From the NCBI GenBank assembly GCA_963750895.1, contig CAVVSD010000003.1, forward strand, positions 386,798 through 450,797: a stretch of 64,000 nt of DNA, given 5' to 3'. The translations under genes were made by a program, and so were the position numbers. Shown one piece after another: positions 34,478 through 43,776 of this stretch (positions within the stretch are counted from its first letter, which is position 1; each line of letters opens with the position of its first letter). The DNA comes from CAVVSD01 sp963750895. GTDB taxonomy: Bacteria > Actinomycetota > Thermoleophilia > Solirubrobacterales > Solirubrobacteraceae. The notes under the pieces were generated by a model, which ran no database searches, had not been told where the DNA came from, and worked only from the letters and a program-made list of their open reading frames with translations.

Positions 34478-35455
34478 GGGCGATCGTCGGCGAGTCGTAT
34501 GGCTCCGCCGACGTCCTGCAGCTCCGGGACATCGACAGGCCGGAGATCGGCCGCGACGAGGTGCTGGTGCGCATCGGCGCGGCGGGCCTGGATCGCGGCG
34601 TCTGGCACGTGATGACCGGACTGCCGTATCCGATCCGTCTCGCGGGCTACGGACTGCGGGCTCCGAAGAACCCGGTTCCCGGCATGGACCTCGCCGGCAC
34701 CGTGGAGGAGGTCGGCGCGGGCGTGACCCGGTTCGCGCCGGGCGACGCGGTGTTCGGCATCGGGAAGGGGACCTTCGCGGAGTTCGCACGCGCCCTCGAG
34801 AGCAAGCTGGCTCCGATGCCGGCGAACCTCACCGCCGAGCAGGCGTCGGTGGTCGCGGTCTCCGGTCTCACCGCGCTGCAGGGGATGCGTGACCACGGGA
34901 AGGTCGGGCCGGGCCAGCGGGTCCTGGTCATCGGTGCGTCCGGCGGCGTGGGGACCTACGCCGTGCAGCTGGGCAAGGCGTTCGGCGCGGACGTCACCGC
35001 GGTGTGCAGCACGACGAAGGTCGATCTGGTCCGGTCCCTGGGCGCCGACCACGTCGTCGACTACACGCGCGAGGACTTCGCGGACGGGGAGCGGCGCTAC
35101 GACGTGATCCTCGACATCGGGGGCAACGCCCCGCTGTCGCGCCTGCGGCGGGCACTGACGCCGAAGGGCACCCTGGTCATCACCGGAGGGGAATCGGGCG
35201 GTCGCTGGCTCGGGGGCACCGATCGTCAGCTGCGCGCGATCGTGCTGTCGCGGTTCGTCGACCAGACGCTGACGACGTTCATCTCGAGCGAGAACCACCG
35301 GGACATGCTCGTGCTCAAGGAGCTCATCGAGGCGGGCTCGGTCGCGCCGGTCATCGACCGCAGCTTCCCGCTCGCGGAGGTCCCCGAGGCGATCCGCTAC
35401 CTCGACGCAGGGGCGCGCGCGGGGCAAGGTCGTCATCGACGTCGGACCCGGCTAG
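34474..35455 (+). CDS. NAD(P)-dependent quinone-oxidoreductase-like MDR protein, frameshift at 3' end
   Basis: About 326 residues, a zinc-free medium-chain reductase: PVPGMDLAGTVEEVGAGVTR, then LVIGASGGVGTYAVQLGKAFGA as nucleotide-binding loop, and RRYDVILDIGGNAPLSRL. It probably reduces an enone or quinone with NADPH. The last codons are out of frame: after YLDAG the frame changes between 35410 and 35424, where the other frame gives GKVVIDVGPG and a stop at 35455, the family's normal ending. Likely a sequencing indel in the G/C run. Start overlaps the DtxR stop. Confidence 0.85.
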
Positions 35456-36558
35456 GACGGTTCCCAGGCGGGCAGGCCCGCGGCCCGCGCGAGCGCGCGC
35501 GCCCACCGCTCCGCCAGCGCGTCCAGGTCGGCGTCGCCCGCGGGCAGCACGAGCTCGCCGTCGAGCACGAGGCGATGCTCGTCGAGCAGCTCGTCGATGT
35601 GCACGACGTCGGTGAGCTCGGGCGTCCACTCGATCATGAGGTCCGTCGCGCCGCGGATCTCGAGCTGGACGAGCGCGCGGCCCGTCGCGTCCAGGCCCTG
35701 CAGCGTCCCGGAGATCGTCCGCAGCAGCGGGAGGAGCACCTCGTCGACGAGGGCGCTCGCGGCGACCGTGCCGTCCCGCTGGCGGCGCTCGGCGAGCCGG
35801 GCGGCCACGACGCCGCCGGCGTCGATCGCGAGGTCGGCGAAGATCGGGGCCTCGCCGCGCTCCGCCGTGACGTAGATGCCGCGGGTGCGGCCCTCGACCG
35901 TCGTCGCGACCCGATGCGCGACCGCGTCGGGGTCGACGAGCAGCGGGATCGCCTGCGCGGCGGCGAGGTCGGCGCCCTCCTGCGTGAGCACCTTCGCCGC
36001 CAGCGTGCGGGTGATCGTCACCGGCGTCGCGCGCACGATGAGCTCGAGCGGCGCGTCGTGGCCCATGTGGTCGGGGTCGAGGATCGGCGCGTCCCCGGGA
36101 AGGCGCTCCGGCGTGCGCATCGCGAGCTCGATGAGCGGAAGGCCGTTGAGGCGCGCCGCGGCGGCGGCGACGCCGGCCTCGCCGCGCGCGACGAGCTCAC
36201 GCAGCGCGTCGTCGCCGGCCGGCTCGGTGCCGTCGTGGTCCCGGACGAGGACGCGTCCGCTGGGCGTGATGTGGGGCGTGTCGCCCGACGCCGCGACCCG
36301 GATGACGTGGACCTGGCGGCCGGCGACCTCGACGGTGGCCGCCGCGTGGGGCGCAGGCGGGTCGACCGTGAGATCGGGGTCCGGGCCGCCGTCGACGAGC
36401 ACCCAGCCGCCGAGCGTGTTGGCCAGCGACGCGACGGCCGCTGCCGCGCGCGGCGGCCCGGCGCGCTCGACGAGCAGCGAGTCGCCGGAGGCGACCAGCC
36501 GCTCGACGAGCGAGGGATCGGAGAGGAGCTGTGTCAGCGAGAGGGTCCGCAGGTTCAC
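35452..36558 (-). CDS. Hypothetical protein with AlbA_2-like N-terminal segment
   Basis: A 368-residue soluble protein. The N-terminal stretch RAAAAVASLANTLGGWVLVD resembles the helix-strand core of the AlbA_2/Schlafen-like putative DNA-binding domain (ANT-GG-lliG). Residues 160-368 have mixed alpha/beta content and no motif I recognise. Nothing else identifies a function. It is convergent with the reductase gene and 27 bp upstream, on the same strand, of the ABC permease, so it could be co-transcribed with the ABC pair. Confidence 0.55.
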   Translation of the reverse strand: MNLRTLSLTQLLSDPSLVERLVASGDSLLVERAGPPRAAAAVASLANTLGGWVLVDGGPDPDLTVDPPAPHAAATVEVAGRQVHVIRVAASGDTPHITPSGRVLVRDHDGTEPAGDDALRELVARGEAGVAAAAARLNGLPLIELAMRTPERLPGDAPILDPDHMGHDAPLELIVRATPVTITRTLAAKVLTQEGADLAAAQAIPLLVDPDAVAHRVATTVEGRTRGIYVTAERGEAPIFADLAIDAGGVVAARLAERRQRDGTVAASALVDEVLLPLLRTISGTLQGLDATGRALVQLEIRGATDLMIEWTPELTDVVHIDELLDEHRLVLDGELVLPAGDADLDALAERWARALARAAGLPAWEPS

Positions 36559-36585
36559 GGTTCGAGACCGTACCGACCTGGTCCC

Positions 36586-37365
36586 CTACGAGACCTCCCG
36601 CCGGATGATGCGCACCAGGCCGATCGCGAACGGGACGGCCACCCACAGCGCGACCGAGGTCGCCAGGCGCGCCCAGCCGATGCCCGAGATGTCGAACTCC
36701 GACAGGTCCGTCGTCGAGGGCCCGAGGTCGAGCCACTTCGCGACGTCGTCCATGCCCGGGATGATCGCCGTGAGGATGCCCCAGATCGTCGGCAGCACGA
36801 AGTACAGGACGATCGCGGGGGCGCTGGCGAGGAACACCATGCCGAACGCGATGCCGCCCATCGTGCCGATGAGCTGCAGCAGGAACGACTCTCCGATCGC
36901 GGTCAGCGAGAGCGTCCACGCACCGGTGCCGAAGACGATCGAGCCGATGATCGTGCCGAGGACGGCGAACAGCAGCGCGAGCACCACCGCGCCCGCGGAG
37001 ATCACGACCGCGGCGAGGACCTTCGCGAGCACGACCCGCGAGCGCTTCGTCACGAGGGCGAACGTCGTGAGCGCCGTGCGCTGCGACCACTCGCTCGTCA
37101 CGCACAGGATCGCCAGGACGGGGAGCAGGACCGAGCACGGCAGCTGGGCGACCGAGAAGGCGTCCTGCAGCGTGCGCTCGCTCTCGTCGCCGAGCGCCAT
37201 GCGCAGGATCGCGGCCGCGAGCGTCGTCGCCACGATGATGAACAGCAGCCAGAAGCCGGCCCGCGTGTCGGTCATCTTGCGCAGCTCGACGTAGGTGAGC
37301 CGGGCGAGCGGGGGGCGCGGCAGCGAGAGCGGTGCAGCCGCGGGGGTCGTCGCGACGGCGCTCAT
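36586..37365 (-). CDS. ABC-2-type transporter permease
   Basis: A 259-residue membrane protein with six hydrophobic segments, including AGFWLLFIIVATTLAAAIL and VALWVAVPFAIGLVRII, and the N-terminal LPRPPLARLTYVELRKMTDT typical of ABC-2 permeases. It would pair with the ATPase encoded just upstream (its ATG overlaps the ATPase stop). Substrates of such exporters are usually hydrophobic drugs, lipids or peptides; none can be assigned here. Confidence 0.88.
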   Translation of the reverse strand: MSAVATTPAAAPLSLPRPPLARLTYVELRKMTDTRAGFWLLFIIVATTLAAAILRMALGDESERTLQDAFSVAQLPCSVLLPVLAILCVTSEWSQRTALTTFALVTKRSRVVLAKVLAAVVISAGAVVLALLFAVLGTIIGSIVFGTGAWTLSLTAIGESFLLQLIGTMGGIAFGMVFLASAPAIVLYFVLPTIWGILTAIIPGMDDVAKWLDLGPSTTDLSEFDISGIGWARLATSVALWVAVPFAIGLVRIIRREVS

Positions 37366-38258
37366 GCCGCCACCTCCTCACGGGGGGTCGAGGTCAGGGT
37401 GAGGAAGAGCTCCTCCAGGCCGCCGGAGTCGGCGGCGGTCAGCTCGGTGAGCACGATCGCCTCGGCCGCGGCGACGCGGCCGACGGCCTCGGCGCTCGCA
37501 TCGACGATCAGCGCGCCGTCACGGGTGCGGCTGCACTCCAGGCCGATCTCGGCGAGCGCCCGCTCGAGCGCGTCCGGATCCAGCGTGCGGACACGGGTGC
37601 CCGACGCCGCCAGCAGCTCCTCCTTGGCGCCGTCGGCGACGATCCTGCCGTTGCCGATCACGACGAGCCGGTCCGCCGTCGCCTCGACCTCGCGCAGCAG
37701 GTGCGACGAGAGCAGGACGGTGCCGCCCCGGTCGGCGAAGTCGCGCAGGAGGCCGCGCATCCAGAAGATCCCCTCGGGGTCCAGGCCGTTGGCCGGCTCG
37801 TCGAGGATGAGGACCTGCGGGTCGCCGAGGAGCGCGTGCGCGATCCCCAGGCGCTGGCGCATGCCCAGCGAGTACTTGCCGACGCGCTTGCGCGCCGCCG
37901 ACTTCGAGAGCCCGACGTAGTCGAGCAGCTCGGGGACCCTGCTGCTCGGCGCGCCGATGGTGATCGCCGCGAGCGTGAGCACCTCCTCGCCGGTGCGTCC
38001 GGCGTGCAGCGCGGACGCGTCGAGGAGCACACCGACACACAGACCCGGGTTCGGCAGGCGGCGGTAGTCCGTGTCCAGCACGCTGGCCGCGCCCGCGCTG
38101 GGCGGCGTCAGCCCGACGATCATGCGCAGCGTCGTGGACTTGCCGGCCCCGTTCGGTCCCAGGAACCCGGTCACGGTGCCGGGATCGCAGCGGAAGGACA
38201 CCCCGTCCACCGCCGTGTGCGCTCCGTAGCGCTTCGTGAGGTTCTCGACTTCGATCAT
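37362..38258 (-). CDS. ABC transporter ATP-binding protein
   Basis: A 298-residue ATPase of the drug/lipid exporter class: Walker A GPNGAGKST near residue 35, signature YSLGMRQRLGIAHALL, Walker B VLILDEPANGLDP, and switch SSHLLREVE. The C-terminal 80 residues form the extra domain of this class. It drives the adjacent ABC-2 permease. MIEVENLTKRYG is a standard start at ATG 38258. Divergent from the two-component system at 38388, which may regulate it, a common arrangement in actinobacteria. Confidence 0.93.
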   Translation of the reverse strand: MIEVENLTKRYGAHTAVDGVSFRCDPGTVTGFLGPNGAGKSTTLRMIVGLTPPSAGAASVLDTDYRRLPNPGLCVGVLLDASALHAGRTGEEVLTLAAITIGAPSSRVPELLDYVGLSKSAARKRVGKYSLGMRQRLGIAHALLGDPQVLILDEPANGLDPEGIFWMRGLLRDFADRGGTVLLSSHLLREVEATADRLVVIGNGRIVADGAKEELLAASGTRVRTLDPDALERALAEIGLECSRTRDGALIVDASAEAVGRVAAAEAIVLTELTAADSGGLEELFLTLTSTPREEVAA

Positions 38259-38387
38259 GGTCTTCAGGATGGTGATCTTCGGCGGCGGAGGCATCGGTCG
38301 ACCGGCCATCTCGCATCGACCAAGGTCGATGGTGCCGTCGACCGTGGTCGCTGGCCCCGGATGTCCCGCGGTCGTACCGTCCCCTTC

Positions 38388-39602
38388 GTGAGCACGGCGG
38401 ATCTCGAGCACCCATCGCTGCTTCCGTCGGTCCTGCTGGGCGACCTCCGCGACGGCTCGCGGCCCGGGCGGTCCCCGCGCGACTGGTTCGTCGACGTCAC
38501 CGCGTTCCTGCTCGCCGTGCTCGTCGGCGGGGCGATCTTCGCCTACACCGCCGACACCGAGAGCCCGCCGGAGTGGCTGTTCGCACTCGACTTCGTCGCC
38601 GGGATGGCCGCATGCTGCGCGCTGTGGGTGCGGCGGCGGTGGCCCGTCGGACTGGCGCTCGCGATCGTGCCGCTCACGACGTTCTCGTCGATGGCGTCGA
38701 TCGCGTCCTGCGTCGCGCTCTTCACCGTCGCGGTGCACCGCCCGACCCGGACGCTGCTGCCGGTCGCCGCGCTGTACCTCGCCGCGGTGCCGATCTACAC
38801 GGTGCTGAGGCCGGGCGACGAGAACTTCTGGCTCAACGTCACGCTCGGCGTGTTCTTCATCGTGCTGCTCATCGCCTGGGGCATGTTCGTCCGCGCCCGT
38901 CGCCAGCTCGTCTACTCCCTGCGCGACCGCGCACAGCGCGCCGAGGCCGAGCAGGAGCTGCGGATCGCGCAGGCCCGGCGAATGGAGCGCGACCGCATCG
39001 CGCGCGAGATGCACGACGTGCTCGCGCACCGCATCTCGCTCGTCAGCCTCCACGCCGGCGCGCTGGAGTACTCCGGCGCGTCCTCGCCGGACGAGGTGGC
39101 GCGCGCCGCGGGCGTCATCCGGGGCGCGGCACATCAGGCGCTCGACGACCTGCGCGAGGTCATCGGGGTGCTGCGCGAGGACGGCGAGCCGGTCGACGCG
39201 CCCGAACGTCCGCAGCCCACGATCGCCGACCTCGACACGCTGTTGGCGGAGTCGCGCGACGCGGGCATGCGCGTGCAGGGCGAGCTCGCGCTCGCCGACG
39301 GCGTGCCGACGAGCGTCGGGCGCAACGCGTACCGCGTGGTCCAGGAGGGCCTCACGAACGCGCGCAAGCACGCGTCGGACTGCGCCGTGGACGTGGCGGT
39401 CGCCGGCGCGCCGGGCGACGGCGTCACGATCGAGGTGCGCAACCGGCTGCCCGTCGGGGGGCTCGTCGCCCAGATCCCGGGTGCGGGCACGGGCCTCGTC
39501 GGGCTGACCGAGCGGGTCGTGCTGGCGGGCGGGCGCCTGGAGCACGGCCCGCGCGAGGGCGAGTGGCGCCTCTGGGCCTGGCTCCCCTGGCCGGCGTCGT
39601 GA
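38388..39602 (+). CDS. NarL-type sensor histidine kinase
   Basis: About 404 residues. Four or five membrane helices occupy residues 25-170 (TAFLLAVLVGGAIFAYTA to LIAWGMFVRAR). The dimerisation/phosphorylation helix is ERDRIAREMHDVLAHRISL with the phospho-His, and the HATPase has VVQEGLTNARKHA and GTGLVGLTERV. This is the HisKA_3 class that partners LuxR/NarL regulators. GTG 38388 is used; ATG 38361 in the same frame is possible. Coupled by GTGA to its response regulator; divergent from the ABC exporter, probably a target. Confidence 0.9.
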   Translation: MSTADLEHPSLLPSVLLGDLRDGSRPGRSPRDWFVDVTAFLLAVLVGGAIFAYTADTESPPEWLFALDFVAGMAACCALWVRRRWPVGLALAIVPLTTFSSMASIASCVALFTVAVHRPTRTLLPVAALYLAAVPIYTVLRPGDENFWLNVTLGVFFIVLLIAWGMFVRARRQLVYSLRDRAQRAEAEQELRIAQARRMERDRIAREMHDVLAHRISLVSLHAGALEYSGASSPDEVARAAGVIRGAAHQALDDLREVIGVLREDGEPVDAPERPQPTIADLDTLLAESRDAGMRVQGELALADGVPTSVGRNAYRVVQEGLTNARKHASDCAVDVAVAGAPGDGVTIEVRNRLPVGGLVAQIPGAGTGLVGLTERVVLAGGRLEHGPREGEWRLWAWLPWPAS

Positions 39603-40252
39603 CGCCGATCCGCGTCCTCATCGTCGACGACGACGCGCTCGTGCGCGCGGGCCTCTCGATGATCCTCGATGCGACGGAGGACGTCCGCGTCGTCGCCGAG
39701 GTCGCCGACGGCAGCGAGGTGCTCCCGGCCGTGGACGCCTACGCTCCCGACGTCGTGCTCATGGACATCCGCATGCCGAGGATGGACGGACTCGCCGCGA
39801 CCGAGGCGCTCACCGCGCGCGACACCGCGCCGGAGATCATCGTCCTCACCACGTTCGACGCCGACGAGTACGTGCTGCGCGCGCTGCGATCGGGCGCGAG
39901 CGGCTTCCTCCTGAAGGACACGCCGCCGGCCGACATCGTGCAGGCGATCCGGCTCGTCGTCGCGGGCGAGGCGATGCTGTCGCCCGGCGTGACCCGGCGG
40001 CTCATCGGCCACGTCGCCGAGACCGGCGCCGCGTCGCGGCGCACGAACGCGCGGGACCTGCTCGGCCGGCTCACCGACCGCGAACGCGAGGTCGCCGTGG
40101 CGATCGGGCGCGGCAGCTCCAACGCGGAGATCGCCGAGGAGCTGTTCATGAGCGTGGCCACCGTCAAGGCGCACGTCACGCGGCTGCTCACGAAGCTCGA
40201 GGTCGCCAACCGGGTGCAGATCGCGCTCCTCGCGCACGACGCGGGTGATTGA
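39599..40252 (+). CDS. LuxR/NarL-family response regulator
   Basis: A 217-residue regulator with receiver (RVLIVDDDALVRAGL, phospho-Asp in VVLMDIRMPRMDG, and FLLKDTPP) and C-terminal helix-turn-helix (LTDREREVAVAIGRG, ATVKAHVTRLLTKLEVANR). It is phosphorylated by the kinase whose stop it overlaps. Its end overlaps the GCS2 gene start by 8 bp, so that ligase belongs to the same transcript. Confidence 0.93.
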   Translation: MTPIRVLIVDDDALVRAGLSMILDATEDVRVVAEVADGSEVLPAVDAYAPDVVLMDIRMPRMDGLAATEALTARDTAPEIIVLTTFDADEYVLRALRSGASGFLLKDTPPADIVQAIRLVVAGEAMLSPGVTRRLIGHVAETGAASRRTNARDLLGRLTDREREVAVAIGRGSSNAEIAEELFMSVATVKAHVTRLLTKLEVANRVQIALLAHDAGD

Positions 40253-41345
40253 CGGCGACGCGCTGCGCGCGGTCTTCGACGCGCCGTCGCCCCCCACGGT
40301 CGGGATCGAGGAGGAGGTCATGCTCCTCGACCCCGAGACGCTCGATCTCACGCCGCGCAGCGTCGAGCTGCTCGACCGCTTCGGCGGCGACCCGCGGTTC
40401 GCGCTCGAGCTGCCCGCGTCGCACCTCGAGATCGTCGTCGGACCGGCCGCCACGGTCGGGGAGGCGATCTCCGCGGTCGCTCGCGGCCGTCTCGACCTCG
40501 CGGCAGGGGTCGCCGGCGACGTCCTGCTCGCCGGAGCCGGGTTGCACCCGTTCGCGGCGGAGGAGGGGGAGCTCAACACCGGCCCGCGCTACGACCGCAC
40601 CGTCGCCGAGCACGGGCGCATGGCGGCGCGGCAGCTCGTGTGCGCCGTGCAGATCCATGTCGCGATCCGCGGCGCGGGGCGGGCGCTGGCGGTCCACGAC
40701 GCGATGCGCTCCTACCTGCCCGAGCTCGGCGCGCTGGCGGCCAACGCCCCGTTCTACGGCGGCCGCGACACCGGGCTGGCGTCGGCGCGCCCGCCGGTGA
40801 ACGGGCTGCTGCCGCGGCAGGGCATCCCGCCGGCGCTGGGGTCGTGGGACGAGCTCGCCGCGGCGCTGGCCTGGATCGGCGATCCGAGCCGCTGGTGGTG
40901 GGAGCTGCGCCCGCATCCGCAGCACGGGACCCTGGAGGTCCGGGTGCCCGACACCCAGGCGACCGTCGCCGACACCGCCGCGGTCGCCGCCGTCGCCCAG
41001 GCGCTCGCGGTGCGACTCGCGGAGCGCTTCGACGACGGCGAGACGCTGCCCGTGCACGAGACCTGGCGCATCGAGGAGAACCGGCGCCGTGCCTACGGTG
41101 ACGGGGTCGAGGGCACGCTCCGCGACCTCGGGACGGGCGTGATCGTCCCGGCCCGGGCGCGGTTGCACGCGCTCATCGACGAGCTCGAGCCGACCGCCGA
41201 GCGGCTGGGATGCGCTGCGGAGCTCGCGTCCGCGCGACGGCTCGTGGAGCGCAACGGCGCGATGGAGCAGCGCGCGGCGGGGAACCCGCGACGGGCGACC
41301 GAGTGGCTGGTCGCCCGGTTCCTCGACGGGTTGACCGGCCGATAG
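40245..41345 (+). CDS. Carboxylate-amine ligase, glutamate-cysteine ligase type 2 (YbdK family)
   Basis: A 366-residue ATP-grasp-like ligase of the GCS2 family: TVGIEEEVMLLDPETL at the N-terminus binds metal and substrate, ELPASHLEIVVGP, GAGLHPFA, YLPELGALAANAPFYGGRDTG, and WWELRPHPQHGTLEVRVPDTQ near residue 220. It joins an amino acid carboxylate to an amine; YbdK has weak glutamate-cysteine ligase activity, while actinobacterial EgtA-like members make gamma-glutamylcysteine for ergothioneine. No egt genes are near, so the generic name is kept. GTG start overlapping the response regulator. Confidence 0.88.
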   Translation: MIDGDALRAVFDAPSPPTVGIEEEVMLLDPETLDLTPRSVELLDRFGGDPRFALELPASHLEIVVGPAATVGEAISAVARGRLDLAAGVAGDVLLAGAGLHPFAAEEGELNTGPRYDRTVAEHGRMAARQLVCAVQIHVAIRGAGRALAVHDAMRSYLPELGALAANAPFYGGRDTGLASARPPVNGLLPRQGIPPALGSWDELAAALAWIGDPSRWWWELRPHPQHGTLEVRVPDTQATVADTAAVAAVAQALAVRLAERFDDGETLPVHETWRIEENRRRAYGDGVEGTLRDLGTGVIVPARARLHALIDELEPTAERLGCAAELASARRLVERNGAMEQRAAGNPRRATEWLVARFLDGLTGR

Positions 41346-41355
41346 CCTCGGGAGC

Positions 41356-41988
41356 GTGCCGGAGCCTCAGCACCCGGAGCTGCGCGCGTCCGACGCGGAG
41401 CGCGAGCGCACCGCCGACCAGCTGCGCCACGCGGCCGGCGAGGGCCGGCTCACGGTCGAGGAGCTCGACGAGCGCCTGAACGCGGCCTACGCGGCGCGCA
41501 CGCGCGGCGAGCTGGAGCAGCTCGTGGGCGACGTCGCCGTGCCCGTCACGACGACCGGCGACTCGGGGCTGACCGTCAAGCGCGGTGGCGACCCGGGCAC
41601 CAAGCACCTCATCTCGATCATGGGCGGGACGGACCGCAAGGGCTGGTGGCGCGTCGCCAGGCAGTGCCTGTCGCTGAACATCATGGGCGGCGCCGACCTC
41701 GACCTCAACGACGCAGAGCTGGCCGACGACGTGGTCGAGCTCACCGTGTTCTCGCTCATGGGCGGCGCGGACATCTACGTCCCCGAGGGGCTGAACGTCG
41801 AGGTGTCCGACGTCGCGATCATGGGCGGCAACGACGTCGCGCTCGGCAACCCGGCGCCGACGCCCGGCGGGCCGACGCTGCGCCTCAGGCTCATCTCGAT
41901 CATGGGCGGCACCGACGTCAAGCGCGGGCGCAAGCTGTCGCGCAGGGAGCGCCGCGCGCAGCGCGACCTCCACCGCTGGCACGGCTAG
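41356..41988 (+). CDS. DUF1707 protein with LiaF-like C-terminus
   Basis: A 210-residue protein. Residues 8-60 are the DUF1707 (SHOCT-like) helical domain: LRASDAERERTADQLRHAA and RLTVEELDERLNAAYAARTRGEL. The C-terminal half has four IMGG-type strands (ISIMGGTDRKG, LNIMGGADLDL, FSLMGGADIYV, AIMGGNDVALG), the cell-wall-active-antibiotic-response pattern seen in LiaF. It may take part in envelope stress signalling, but no kinase partner is coupled directly. Starts at GTG 41356; overlaps the convergent HD-GYP gene by 4 bp. Confidence 0.85.
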   Translation: MPEPQHPELRASDAERERTADQLRHAAGEGRLTVEELDERLNAAYAARTRGELEQLVGDVAVPVTTTGDSGLTVKRGGDPGTKHLISIMGGTDRKGWWRVARQCLSLNIMGGADLDLNDAELADDVVELTVFSLMGGADIYVPEGLNVEVSDVAIMGGNDVALGNPAPTPGGPTLRLRLISIMGGTDVKRGRKLSRRERRAQRDLHRWHG

Positions 41989-43772
41989 CTCCGGGCGGTC
42001 TCCTTGGCCTCGGCCTTGGCCTGCGTGGTCGTCCGGGGCGCGTAGGCGACCAGGCCGCGCTCGGTGAGGTCGCGCAGCAGCGACGGCGCGAGCTCGATGA
42101 ACTCGTCGAGCAGGTCGGGATCGAAGTGGGTGCCCCGGCCGTCGCGCAGCTCGTCGAGCGCCGCGTCCAGCGTCCAGGCGTCCTTGTAGGTGCGGGCGGA
42201 CATGAGCGCGTCGAACACGTCGACGATCGCGCAGATCCGGCCGGGCACCGGGATCTCCTCGCCGCGGAGGCCGTTCGGGTACCCGCTGCCGTCGAAGCGC
42301 TCGTGGTGCGTGAGCGCGATCTCCTCGGCCATCTGCAGCAGCGGGGACGTCGAGCCGGAGAGGATGCCGGCGCCGATCGTCGTGTGGGTCTGCATGAGCG
42401 TGCGCTCGGACTGCTCGAGCCGTCCCGGCTTGAGCAGGATGCGGTCCGGGATGCCGATCTTGCCGACGTCGTGCATCGCGCTCGCCTGCTGGAGCAGGTC
42501 GGCCTCGCTCACCGACATCCCGTGCGCGATGCCGAGCGCGCGCGAGAGGTGGCCGATCCGCTGGATGTGCAGGCCGGTCTCGCCGTCGCGCGCCTCGGCC
42601 GCCTGGCCGAGCCGGTGCACGACGTCCAGCTGCGTGGAGCGCAGCTCGGCGGTGCGTTCGCGGACGCGCTCCTCGAGCACCTCGTTGAGCTGTGCGACGC
42701 GCGCGCGCTCCCAGTTCGCCAGCGCGTACGACGCGACGATCGCGGTGATCGTCGCGACGGCGAGCGCCGTCAGCGGCGCGGTGAGCGGGAGGATGAGCCC
42801 GGCGCCCCACGCGAAGTACGAGATGAGCGCGTAGACGGCGGCGAGGATGAGCGCGCCGGCCACGGCGAGGACGAGCCGCGCGCGGGCGGCGAGCACCGCG
42901 GGCGCCAGGCCGCCGAGCAGCACGATGACGATGCCGAGCCAGAGCGGGGCGGGGGCGAGCGGGTTGTCGTTCAGCGCGGTCCAGATCGCGTTGGCCTGCA
43001 CCTCGGGGCCCGCCATGAGCTCGTGCGACATCGGCGTGGCGTGGCGGTCCTGCAGGCTGGGCGCGGAGGCGCCGACGACGACGATCTTGCCGCGGACGTC
43101 CGCGGGGTCGAACCTGCCCTTCTCCACGTCGATGAACGACAGGGTCGGGAAGGACTCCGGCACGCCCTGGTAGTCGATCCAGGCCTCGCCGTCGTGGAAG
43201 CGCGTCGGGACCTTGCCGGTGGCCGACTTGACGGCCTGCACGGCGAGGCTGGGGAGGCCGCCGACCTGCTCGTAGTACTTGCGGATCACGCCGCCGGTGT
43301 CGGTCGGCAGGTTCGCCATCCCGACGAGCGCCTTGGCCGCGTCGGTGTTCTCGGAGCCGCCGAGGACCTTCGTGTCGCCGCCCTCGTCGACCTCGGTCGC
43401 GGCGAGCACGGTGCCGGGCTTGCGCGAGACCGCGTCGAACAGCGCGAGGTCCTCCTTGTTCTCGGTCGGCTCGGTGAACTGGACGTCGTAGACGACCGTC
43501 TTCGCGCCCGCGCGGCGCAGCTCGTCGATGACCTTGGCGTGGCGGCTGCGCTTGAAGGGCCAGACCTCGTCGTTGGGCGGGTCGAACGTCTTCGGGTCGA
43601 TCGCCACGACGGCGATCTGTCCCTGCGAGCCGTCGGCGTGCAGGCGCGAGCGCGCGTCGAGCGTCTGGTCCTCGAGCGAGTCGCCGACGCTCGTCAGCAG
43701 CATGACGAGCCCGACCGCCGCCCCGAGGATCGGGGCGAGTGCGAAGGTGCGAAGGCCTGGCCGGCTCCGCAC
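41985..43772 (-). CDS. CHASE2-domain HD-GYP phosphodiesterase
   Basis: A 595-residue membrane sensor. An N-terminal helix and a CHASE2 extracytoplasmic domain (VVAIDPKTFD, PNDEVWPFKRSRHAKVIDEL, RGKIVVVGASAPSLQDRHATP) are followed by three transmembrane helices (residues about 278-350). A short coiled coil links to an HD-GYP domain with SAMHDVGKIGIPDRIL near residue 433 and HHERFDGSGYPNGLRG near 487. HD-GYP enzymes hydrolyse cyclic di-GMP or related dinucleotides at a di-iron site. CHASE2 is more often paired with guanylate cyclase or kinase domains. The ligand is unknown. Confidence 0.92.
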   Translation of the reverse strand: MRSRPGLRTFALAPILGAAVGLVMLLTSVGDSLEDQTLDARSRLHADGSQGQIAVVAIDPKTFDPPNDEVWPFKRSRHAKVIDELRRAGAKTVVYDVQFTEPTENKEDLALFDAVSRKPGTVLAATEVDEGGDTKVLGGSENTDAAKALVGMANLPTDTGGVIRKYYEQVGGLPSLAVQAVKSATGKVPTRFHDGEAWIDYQGVPESFPTLSFIDVEKGRFDPADVRGKIVVVGASAPSLQDRHATPMSHELMAGPEVQANAIWTALNDNPLAPAPLWLGIVIVLLGGLAPAVLAARARLVLAVAGALILAAVYALISYFAWGAGLILPLTAPLTALAVATITAIVASYALANWERARVAQLNEVLEERVRERTAELRSTQLDVVHRLGQAAEARDGETGLHIQRIGHLSRALGIAHGMSVSEADLLQQASAMHDVGKIGIPDRILLKPGRLEQSERTLMQTHTTIGAGILSGSTSPLLQMAEEIALTHHERFDGSGYPNGLRGEEIPVPGRICAIVDVFDALMSARTYKDAWTLDAALDELRDGRGTHFDPDLLDEFIELAPSLLRDLTERGLVAYAPRTTTQAKAEAKETARS

Positions 43773-43776
43773 GGAC

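Noticed and set aside
37332..38387. Long plus-strand open frame before the sensor kinase
   Set aside because: It lies opposite the ABC ATPase and has no coding signature; it is a high-GC antisense shadow.
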